A stretch of 64,000 bases of DNA from Montifringilla adamsi (lineage: Eukaryota > Chordata > Aves > Passeriformes > Passeridae): the NCBI GenBank assembly GCA_017590115.1, contig JAGGNK010010225.1, positions 6,324,001 through 6,388,000 on the forward strand, in the 5' to 3' direction. Numbering within the stretch: position 1 is the first letter of the stretch; every line of letters begins with the position of its first letter. Below the pieces are notes generated by a model that was not told the DNA's origin, ran no database searches, and worked only from the letters and a program-made list of their open reading frames with translations. Below, in pieces: positions 50,836 to 61,375 of this stretch. The position numbers and the translations under genes are program-made.

Positions 50836-53471
50836 ACAATTATTTCTGGGAGGAAATATTGTTTAAAAGCAAACAAAAACAAAAAATCACTGTATGCTAC
50901 TATCTTCATGCGTTACTTTTTCACATATAGCACGGCAATGCACACTAGCATGTCTCAGACACCTTTAAAAATAAAGATGAAACTCAAAAGTCACACTTTG
51001 TTGTGAGCTGAGGCAAAAGCTATCATTTACAAATTGTCTGTATGGCACTTACTCATTGCTGTTCAAATGTGTGTAGCTATAGGCACCGTAACTAAATGTT
51101 TTGTAAATCCTCCAAACCACTTAATGCACTTGGCGAGAGCACAACTGTTTTTTGCACAAATACCTTGCACATTAGCCCTTAACCTTATCTACAAACAAAA
51201 CCTAGTAATGAACTAAAACCCAAAGGACTACTTAAAAACATAGCAGAGAAAAGAGAAAGAGATCAAAGCTTGTGTTTAATTAATCCAGCCTTTCCTGATG
51301 CTTTCTGATCTGCTTACTGACACTTAGCTAAAAGCCAAAACACTTGGTATTCAGTTCTAGACCCACATAATGAGAAGCTTAAAAATATTTCTTTGTCATA
51401 AAAAAATAATTAATTAATTAGTAGAAACCAGGAACATCAGATGAGATTGAAGCAATAAAACTGCTTAAGATTTTCTGAAAAGGAAATTTTTATAGAGAAT
51501 GGGACCAATTTACTGACAGGGCTGTCAGCAAACTTGACCTGTTTTGTATGCCAGAGTAACTGGATTTTTTTTAGCAACTAATTTATTTCCCCAAAGTGCT
51601 TATTCAGTTGACATTATTGATAGAAATGCTTATAAACTAGCAAATGCTCCCAGTTAAGTTAAAAAAAATTAAATAGAAAATACATCTATCCATTTCTATC
51701 CACTTTCTCTTCCCCTGTACTTTCTGGGAGATCCTGTAATTCAGTTTTCTGAATAACTATTTCTTGAGAGATGAAATTAAATTCTCTTTTTCCAGCTGCC
51801 CATATCATATCAGGTATCTTAATCAAGACACTCATATTTACCACAACAATGCCCTAATTACCAGACCATTAGAACAGTCTATCCCAGGATATCCATTCTT
51901 TCCCGTTGTGTTACACTTAATATCGTATGCAAATGGGACAGCAATACTCCTGTCTCCACTGAGAGATTATACCACCCATCATCCCCACCCTCCCTGACAC
52001 TGCAAGTACTCAATTATTTATGTCCCAAAGAAGTTTAAGAATCAATCCCAAGTGACACACATAACCAGTTTTTTTCTCTTTTCTGAATCTCTCATTTATT
52101 TCTGCATGAGTTTCAAAAGTAAGACCATCTAAATGCAGAGCAGAGCAGAAGACTCAGAAAAGAGGCCATAAGATAATTTTATTCCTAAACAGACCAGTTC
52201 AAGATCTGCATATTTTTGTGTTGACCAAATCTACATAAAATAATCTGCTGTGGTTTCAACTTTGTTTCTGGTGGAAACCTGATATTTGCTACCTCCTAAC
52301 CTGCAAGAAAGACCACAATCAGACTATGGATAAATACCTAGTTGTGTTCCCTCTAGGTCAAAGCCCTACCTGGCTGCTTAGCAGTTCAAGGACCTTTCTT
52401 AAGGAAACACCAGATCAGACAACCATATCTGTTTGGTTTCAGGTTTTAGGAAAACTCTTCTGTTTTGCCAAAACAGAAGTCAACATTTGGAAAGCTCAAG
52501 GGCATCCCTTGCTGGAATGGCATGCATGTCTGCACCAGACCCACAAGACAGAATAATCTCAGGTATAAAGAAGGAGTTTTCTTGGAGTAATCAGTAGTTT
52601 CTAAAAAGCAAAATTGGTTGACTTCAACAACCTTGGTTCAAACAATTTCTTACATTTATTATTTACAATTTCTTATGTTTCATTTTAAAGATATTGAAGA
52701 AGTTACAATCATAGGATCCAGGCCTGCTAATGAAATCTAGCAGGTTTTCCATATGTCATCCAGATTTTTTCATCATTCTTCTCAAACACTTATTTTACTT
52801 TCAGGAAAAAAAGAATATATCCCATTTGCTTGTTACAGTTTTTCAGGTAGAATGTATGTATCTTTCATTCCTTTTTTATTCTTTTTAGGTTCCTCTCTCT
52901 CACACTTACCCATCTCTAATTCAATAGAGTCTCAGTACTAAATTATTTTAACTCTTTTTAATTTTTTTACCATATATTTTTGTGGTTATGTTAAAGACAA
53001 TTCTCTGAAAAAAATAACAAGACTTCTGTAAGCAAAAATTACTACACAACTTGTTGGGCAATTGGTGGGGTTTTTTGGGGGGGTGAGATGATTTACCCTA
53101 ACTCTCAAGAAGTAAATAAGAATCCCATTCAGGATGTTGGATTAGTCATTGGCTCTTTCCCTGACCATAAGTCTTTCTTTGAACAATTGCACTACAAAAT
53201 TAACAGGCTGAATAACCATGCTGTTGAATTAATTAACATGTTACATTTATTAAACATATTGTTATAAATGTGTATAAATAGAGCAATTCAAGTGTTCAAG
53301 GAGGATTTAAAGGAAAGGAAATTTCAATTAGTTCCTAAAGTTACAGGAGAAAAAACTGAGCTATTTCCATACCAGAATCACTTTATCCTTTCTATAAGAT
53401 GAACAGACACATAACATAATTTAAAGAACAGCTGAGATTTAAGGAGACCACAGGAAATTTCTTCAATAGTT
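50836..53471. other. Unique AT-rich non-coding DNA
   Basis: No gene or repeat. A small (TTAA)n-like tract lies at about 51407-51420 and a G/T-rich segment (ggggttttttggggggg) at 53068-53083. Frames at 51764-51997 and 52326-52556 show no family resemblance. Confidence 0.65.
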
Positions 53472-54290
53472 TTGCAAAGAAGATATTATGATGAAGAAAT
53501 CAAGTGCACTCTCAGCAAATTTCCAGATGACACCAAGTTGAGTGGTGCAGTTGGAACACCTGAAGGCTGGGAAGCCATCCAGAGGGATCTGGACAAGATC
53601 AAGAAGTGGACCCATAGGAATCTCATGCAGTTTAAGTCCAAATGCCAGTGCTGCATCTGGGTCAGAACAACTCATGGTATCAGCACAGACTGGAGGATGA
53701 ACAGATCAAAAGCAGCCCCAGAGAGAAGGTCTTGGGGGTGCTGGTAGGTGGGAGGCCAGATATGACCCAGCACTCACAGCCTAGAAAGCCAAACTTGTCC
53801 TGGGCTGCATCAAAAGGAGTGTGGCCAGCAGGGCAAGGGAGGGATCCTGCCCCTCTGCTCTGCTCTGGTGAGACCCCACCTGCATCCAACTCTGGTATCC
53901 CCAGCACAGGAAGGACAGGAACCTGCTGGAGCAAGTCCAGAGCAGGGCCACCAAAAATTATTAGAGGGCTAGAGCACCTCTTCTACAATGGAATTCTGAG
54001 AGAACTGGGATTGTTCAGCCTGGAGAAGAGAAGGCTCCAGGGTGGCCTGATTGCAGCCTTCCAATACCTAAAGGAAGCCCACAAGAAAAATGGAGAGGAG
54101 CTTTTTATAAGGACCTGTAGTGACAGGAAAATAGGGAATGGTTTCAGACTGAAAGTGGATAGGTTTAAATTTTATATTTGGAAGAAATTCTTTACTGTGA
54201 AGGTGGTAAGGCAGTTGAACAAGTTGCCCAGAGAAGTTGTGGATGCATGATGCCTGGAAGTGTTTAAGGACAGTCCTGTTTAAGGACAGT
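53472..54290 (+). mobile_element. CR1 LINE fragment with RT C-terminus, missing 3' end
   Basis: The longest plus-strand CR1 here. It begins in RT codons: [20 protein letters not shown], then [20 protein letters not shown], matching the avian CR1 RT C-terminal region (consensus-like [26 protein letters not shown]). The frame then shifts near 53640-53680, and [19 protein letters not shown] continues in another frame. Further on come GLFSLEKRRLQGGLIAAFQY and NKLPREVVDA. It ends soon after the 'gatgcctggaagtg' block with a small local duplication of tgtttaaggacagt at 54270. The last roughly 120 bp of CR1, including the octamer, are absent. It is a pseudogene copy. Confidence 0.93.
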
Positions 54291-56239
54291 GCCTCAAACC
54301 CATGGAAACCCAGGAAAGCTGTAAATCAGATTCCTGTGGCAGTGTTACAGATTTCTCATGATGAAAATACCAAACACCATGGCTTGCTTTAAACTTGCAC
54401 AATACAAACGCACTATGGGTCCCTCCACAGAGATTACTGTGTGTGGTTGCTTAGTGTAATGACCTTTAAATTTTATTCAGATAAAGGTAAATCAGAATAG
54501 CGCCTGAGCTCTCCAAACCTTCAAATTCTCCAGTGAAATTATGATTCTATGCCACTAACAAAAGCCTTTGCATTAATCAGTCCTTGGCACCACTTTTAGT
54601 CAATTAATATCATAGGCTTTCTATGAGTCAATGGAGACAGAAAAGCTCCTACAAGGGTAGAAACCCACAACATCCAAAATGAACTCACAATTTGAATTGC
54701 CTTTTTGTACAATGCTGTGATCACCCTTTTTTCCAGATGCAGAGAGCACAAAGGAAGAGCAGTGAGGTATCTGTCCTGGATGTCATTTTCCAGCAGTGGT
54801 ACCAGCTTCCCATCCCAGTCCCAAGTCATGCCTCACCAGCCTAGCAGATCCAGATTTGCTTTGATTTATCATATGGTCATTTAGGCCTCTGCTGCATGCC
54901 CTTTGCTTCTTATTGCTGTCAGAAAGATGTACAGAACTTTTTACACCCCTGAAAGTTATAGGAATGTCATTAAAATGAACATAACATTACTAGAATAGCA
55001 GAAGGAGAAAATGAGCTCTTGCTGTTTAATCAGCCCACTTAACAGTTTGGATTTGTTTTATTATTCTAATTTTACCACTCTAATTTTACGAACATTTACC
55101 CTAACCCTCATCTCGTTGAGATTCCTCCTAAGTCTCAATTCATGACTGTTTGCTTAATACTTGAGGGATTAAGCCAGTGAAATTTAAACAATTTACCACA
55201 GGTCTTAAAAAGGTTTCTTTTCAGTTTTACTAGTGGCTTACTCACTTGATAGATCAGCCTACTTCTAAAGCTTGCTTCTGGTCCTGACACATTACCACAG
55301 TGGGCAAGTGGATTTATCCAAAAGAGATCTTATGGAATTCAAGTCTCAAGCTGCAGTGTTTGCAGGGTCAGGCTTGAAGGTGTGCTACAATTTTAGCTGT
55401 GATTTCCAGGTTGTGAAAGATCCTCTGTCACAGAGAACAAGAGTGGAACATTTGGCTTGAAACATGTGAGAATGAAATTGTAAATTGAGTCTATGCAAAG
55501 TGAAGAGAAGGAGGTTCAGGCATCTTTATTTAAAGTTCCCCTGATCTGTTGGAGAGTTTGAGGTGGAACAAAAGGATGATGGTGCAGCGTGTAGAAGGCT
55601 GTGACACACAGAACAAGCCACTTAGGCCAAACTGCAAATATATTGATACCCATGAAGTGGAAGCAAAAAAATTATACTGATATAATAGTGTCTTTGTGCA
55701 TACTATGCTTTGATAGAGGTAGCAATGTGAGGTACAAATTAGCTGAGAACCAGAAATTCTGCATGATCACATATGACTCACCAGAGATTGGCTGTCTGAA
55801 GGTAAATGGAAGTCAATCAGGTTAACTCCTACCCTGCATTCTCCTAAGCTGTCAGTCATATAAACAGACAGAATGCAAATGTGTTAAGTGGATGTGAACT
55901 AAAATGAAAAAAGCCCATAATGACACCAGAATATTTTGAACAAAACCTCAGACTTGCTGTCATTCGACTTTTTCATTTTCCTGCATTTAAAATTTATGTT
56001 TTGCTTCATGTTATGGGAAATGTAATAAAAGCAGTTAACAACATGATGTTAAGCTTCATTTGTGAACTGTTTGAGAAAAATCAGAATCTGCCCAGCCCAT
56101 TAGTGAAGTGAAAATTGTACAGGCAAAATTCCAGCACTTTTGAATAATTGAATCTAGATTTGTTCATTAGAATAACCTTCAGGGAACTATAATGCAGATC
56201 CATGACATCAGCAGCTTTAATAGGAACAAAAATTTGAAT
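54291..56239. other. Unique non-coding DNA
   Basis: Nothing recognisable between two plus-strand CR1 copies. Frames at 55272-55460 and 55601-55825 carry no known motif. The two flanking CR1 copies are too different to be a segmental duplication. Confidence 0.65.
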
Positions 56240-56696
56240 TTGTCCAGAAGAGCACCATAAGGCTGATCAGGGCGCTGGAGCAACTCTCCTATGAAGACAG
56301 ATGGAGAGAATTGGGATTGTTCAGCCTGCAGAAGAGACAGCTCCAGGGAAACCTTAGAGTATCTTCCAGTGCCTAAAGGGGGCTTACAAGAGAGGTGGGG
56401 AGGGACCTTTTACAAGGACATGCAGTGACAGGACAAGGGATGATGGCTTCAAACTGAAAGGGGGTAGATTTAGGTTAGCTATTAGGAAGAAATTTTTTAC
56501 CGTGAGGGTGGTGAGGCACCGGAACAAGCTGCCCAGAGAAGCTGTGGATACATGATACCTGGAAGTGTTTAAGGACAGGTTGGATGGGGCTTTGAGCTAT
56601 GTGTTCTAGTGGAAGGTGTCCCTGCCAATGGCAGGAGTGTTGAAACTGAATGATCTTTAAGGTACCTCCAACCCAAACCACTCTAGGATTCCATGG
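56240..56696 (+). mobile_element. CR1 LINE fragment with intact 3' end, plus strand
   Basis: Starts within the 'gtgcagaggagggccacgaa'-type block (tgtccagaagagcaccataa). Conserved CR1 blocks follow in order: 'ggagcaactctcctatga', 'gagaattgggattgttcagc', 'agaggtggggagggacct', 'acaaggacatgcagtgacag', 'ggaagaaattttttaccgtg', 'aagctgcccagagaagctgt' and 'gtccctgccaatggcagg'. It finishes with 'ctctaggattccatgg', a decayed form of the ATTCTATG end. It is 5'-truncated in the usual CR1 manner. Reading frames are broken. It looks younger than the copies at 29.6 and 34.1 kb. Confidence 0.94.
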
Positions 56697-59600
56697 TGGC
56701 AGACATTCTCAAAATTTTTCAACACTAAATTTCATTTTGCCTACATACAAGTGTACACTCTTTATATCCCCTTACACAGAAAGTTGTTAACTTTGACTCA
56801 CGCCACGTCAGTGGGAGAAAGTGACAAATATAAATATATATAAATGTTTTTTCAGGCATGAGGGCAGCAGCTGGGGTGTAAGTCTCCTGTGCCGTCTCCC
56901 ATTACAGGGTTCTCAAGAGGCAATGACCATGACAACGTCTCAGTCTCAGTCATCCATACCTACCAAGTACCAGTCACACTTTCCCACCGATTTCTCCTCT
57001 GCCTGAGCCTATCTTCACTTTTTGCCCAATCCTGTGGCCTATCAGAAATCTCTATTTTCTAGGCTGGTATATCTGCAACAGACTTCTAATATCTTGTTCT
57101 CAGGTTCTAAGTCTTCATTCTACATTACTTCAGTTGATTCTAAAAATTTGGCACTAAATTGGATGGAAAAAAAGTTTTCAAGTGGAAGTATATGGATCTC
57201 TTACTGTATTACACCTTAGCCTAATGACTGTACACCTTAATCCTCCTTTATCTTGACTTCTTCCTGAATGAAGTCAGACCCATTTGAAAGGGATAGTAAA
57301 ATTTGTTTTAATGTGGGAGCAGGTTGGCAGGGGAAGAGTAAAACTTGTATCACATCTCCCAGATCCGCACTTGCTTCTCTAGTCCATCAGTAGGGTGGAA
57401 AGAAACATGTGAGAAATGGCTGTGGGAAGGCTTTCTGTGGATAGCTGAAGCAGACCTGTGAAAATGACAAAATACCGTCCTACTTTAATAAGCAAGTGAT
57501 GCTACACATACAGATAAATTGGGTATTTTAGTAAATTTGGTGGTCCATGCACTATTCCCCAACTACAAAACTGCCTACGTTTCTACAGTTTGAAACTATT
57601 GCATAATAGAAATGACAGGACAATCAAAATGCAAACAGTTTTTACTGGTTACGGCTTTCCATTATTTATAGCTTCATGTCCCTTTTGGGAAATGCCATCC
57701 CAAAATTAAACTTAATTTTAGTCTCCAAAATTAGGCAAGTCCTATGACTCAGTGGAGGAGAGAATGTTACACATGCATACTTCTAAATGGAGCGGGCAGT
57801 TTAGTCTATTAGAATTCATTAGAGACTGAGTCATAATTGTGAAACTGAATTTACTTAGGACAATAACCTTCAAGAGAAAATAAGTATGACAGTGAGCCAG
57901 TTCTCATTCCAACAAGAAGTCAGGCAGCCTCCAAGCTTCCTTAAGTGCACTAATCCCTTCAAGCTCCTGCCTGGCAGGATTTAGGCTGCCTCCTCTTCTT
58001 TCATATATAAGAACTTTACCACATATGACACCTGCAAAAAATGTCACATGAAACTGGCATTTGGCTGCCTGGAGTGTTTAGTCTGTGTAACATCATTATC
58101 AAGACACTAAGAATTCATTCCCAGTCTAGTTAAGGAGTAAAATTAGAAAGGGACCACATACAAAAATAACATGAATAAGTGGAAACAGCTGAAATAATTC
58201 CCTCTGCACACAGCAAATAAAGTCTAATAATAATTTATTAAAGCAAAATATTAAATGTCAGCTGAAGATCCAAGGTTAAAGTTAAATATTGGGAGTAGTA
58301 TTCCAAGAATGAGAAGGCTTGAGTACATCACACTTGATCACAGATTATTGACTGTTGCTGACTTAAAAATCAGTGCTTAAAGAATCGACTCATTGTCTGT
58401 CAACAGCTTCTCCGTTTGGCAGGAGAGAGCTGCGCCACACTATGGAAGGGTTTATTTCAGTACTTAATTCTCCCAGGCTGAGTACAGCAGATTCTTCAGA
58501 GTCAGATTCTTTCTCTATTCTGACTTTGGAAAGTACTTGGGGAAAGGATAACTTTAGCAGTAAAGAATTTCCATCTATTTGGCCTGTTATGGTGTCACAG
58601 AAGCAACACTGGTGAAGACAGTTTAGCTTAGTTACAAACTTTGACAGTGATTGCAGAACAGCAAGCACTCGCTTTTCATTCATTCCTGGTTGAGTGGCTG
58701 TGCAGTGTGTGATATTCATGTACACTCAGGTGGTTCCAAATTTAATTTTGTCCCTAAAGTACATCATTTACAATTAATACTGATGCTTCACAATTCATTT
58801 AAGCATGCAGCAGTCTTCTGTTTTCCACAGTGGCAGTTGCGTTCCAACTCAATTGGGACCCTCCCTAAATCTATCCTCTAATAGCTTGCTTAATTTTATT
58901 TTTGTATTCCACAGTCCTTGATAACAGCAAGCTAATTTCTGTAACTCCTTTTGATGAAAATGTGCTGATGGAACTCATATTTCACTTCATTGACTGTAAT
59001 GAGCTATTTCATCAAAATGTCCATGTGACACTATTATACAGAAAATGATAAATTTACTAATTTATTCACTAGAAATTTCATTGGAAATTTAAAAAGGAAA
59101 AGAAAAGAGCCATGAAGTGAGTTACATTAGACTTCCACCAAATGATATGTCAGGGTCTACATGAAACAAAAGCTCTGACTACTGCTACACTTAATGAGGT
59201 GTAAACACTAAGGATGTGTTGATTAATCAGTAGGTTGCTTGAAACTAAGAACGAAAACCTGCACCACAATACAGGTTTTCCCTTGTAAATATCTACAAGC
59301 TTTACCTTTTCAGCACATGGGAGGCTGCTACCTTTAGAAATCAGAGTTTCATTCACACACCTCCTCCCTGCCAGTGAGACCTCTTACCATGTTAGGCACA
59401 TGGATTTGGATGAATTAAGCAGCTGGCAACCAAGCTGTCACAGCAAAGTAATTCCTCCAAAGATAATTTTTACAAAAATTATTTGCATTTGCCTCTTTTA
59501 AAGAGGAGGTACTTGCAACTACAATGTTGTGTGGGATGAAACACTACTTTGGAAGAACATTAGGAAGTATGCAATTATATGAGACGATTCATCTCATGCT

Positions 59601-60660
59601 AATATTAGGCCTGGAAATAGAGACAAGCATCACACGTCCTGCCTGGCTTATTTTAATTAGATGTCCTCCACCTGCTATTACAGCTCTGATCCACATCTTT
59701 GATTGCTCTGCCACAGACCATCCGGAAACCTAGGAACTAGCCTGGAAAGCATGCCACTGGAAATGCACAAAACCATCTAGGACAATTATTCATCATTCTT
59801 CCTTGCATCACATTTTATACCTATTCAGAGGCTTTCTTTATCTGTACTCAAACCTGCAGCACCTGTAGGAGGTTAAAAAATAATTTTAAAACCCACACAA
59901 TTTTAATCACCTTCAAGAAACTATAAAAGCAATAACAAGGCTCAAAATAAAATAATATTCCATATAATGGTTAATTAATTATTTTTCTGGTCCATATAGT
60001 TTAGAGGAAATCATTTTACACAGGGAAGTGTACTAGGGGCTTTTTTGTTTGGTTGGTTTGGGTTTTTAAATCCACTTGACTGTCACTTTCAGAAACTGCT
60101 TTCTTTGCTACTATAAGCTAGTCTTTGCTTGAGGGAGATGAAGTCTCTCCCTTTTTTGTCGGGAAGACTAAAATCCAAAACAGATGATTGCATGAAGAAC
60201 CCCATCAACTATTTGTAAGACATATCTTGTGTTCACTTAAAGATATGCCATTCAGCATAAATAAAAACTACCATGGAGAGACAGCAAGAAGGCTTGTCTT
60301 TTCCCTCAGAACCTGAACATTTTAAGACAGCCCACTCCCTACACAAAGCTGAAGATAGCCACCTGAAGGCAGTGACTGCGGAGCAATCACCTTGCTGATG
60401 CACAAGGGCTGTATTCTTAGGGTACATCACAAGAAAAAAACTACTCAATTTACATGCTTTAAATCAAACTACGAACAAAGAAACCAGTGATTTAATATTG
60501 ACGTGATTAGCTGGCAGTCAGTAAACTATACATTCAGGATCAGTATCACAACACATAAACCACAATATTAGAATGAAATGCTAATTAGTATCTATAAATT
60601 TCTAAGCACAGTGTAACTAATCCCAAGAGTTACAGCATCCCCCACATTCACAGTTGCATA
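56697..60660. other. Unique AT-rich non-coding DNA
   Basis: No gene or repeat recognised. The minus-strand frame at 58390-58725 (start GTG or an internal ATG) has a serine/glutamate-rich C-terminal half. A plus-strand frame overlaps it, and no splice-site context supports either. A GT-rich segment (tttggttggtttggg) lies at about 60048-60062. Confidence 0.6.
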
Positions 60661-61375
60661 CACACCACTCTCTCACAGGGCTCGAGGGCAACGAGCCCTC
60701 ACCATTCTATTCTGGGGGTGCAGTTTCCCCTACTTACACCCCCATCCTGCTGGAAATGCGGGTGCTTTTGCTTTGTTTGTATCCCTCTACAATCCCTATG
60801 TGGCTGAGACATCATACCACAAGTTAGTACACACAGATCCTTATATTTTTGCTCCCTGTCCTGTGACCACAGTGGCTGGATCACTCCGATGTGAAGGACG
60901 CTCTGTTAGGTCTAGACAGAAATTGTCATGCCAGAGGATGACTTTTGGAAGTATCAAAATAAGTTTTGACAGCTGCTTTCTTCCCATTTCCCTCCCCCAT
61001 CCTGTCACAAATTTACCCGGTGCTTTCATACTTCTTTTCAAGTTGACTCGTTCATTTATTTTAAAAAATTCCTGGTTAGATGGAGGGCCATTTGGGTACC
61101 CCAATGAGGCTACACCAACTGGTCTAAATAGGGGAAAAGCCAGTGAAGAAACTCTTCTGGAGAGTTTATTATTTCAATACATTTCTACCCTTATCTATTT
61201 GAATAGCAGCTCACACTCCATCAAGGCAACATTTGGGGCAGACTCATGGCAGGGGTTAGCAGACCAAGAACAATATTGCTACCAGACTCCTGCTGGATTG
61301 CACTCTCCCTGCTTGGATCAGGCACTGGGAAAGCGCCATTTACCCTCCTGCTCTGGCTTCAGCTTTAATTAGTCC
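60661..61375. other. Moderately GC-richer segment with a long open frame
   Basis: Two inverted repeats lie at 60677-60699 and 60714-60743. They are followed by a 199-codon plus-strand frame from a TTG at 60773 to a stop at 61372; the first ATG is at 60938, leaving 144 codons. The translation shows no recognisable domain, repeat or signal peptide. Codons look compositionally like the surrounding DNA. With six frames over 64 kb a frame this long is uncommon but not implausible, so no gene is called. Confidence 0.4.

Noticed and set aside
53642..54250. 202-codon plus-strand open frame
   Set aside because: It is the frame-shifted continuation of the CR1 RT C-terminus and 3' region.
54258..54300. 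Short duplication tgtttaaggacagt as a target-site duplication
   Set aside because: Both copies lie at the same end of the CR1 fragment, so it is a local slippage and not flanking target duplication.
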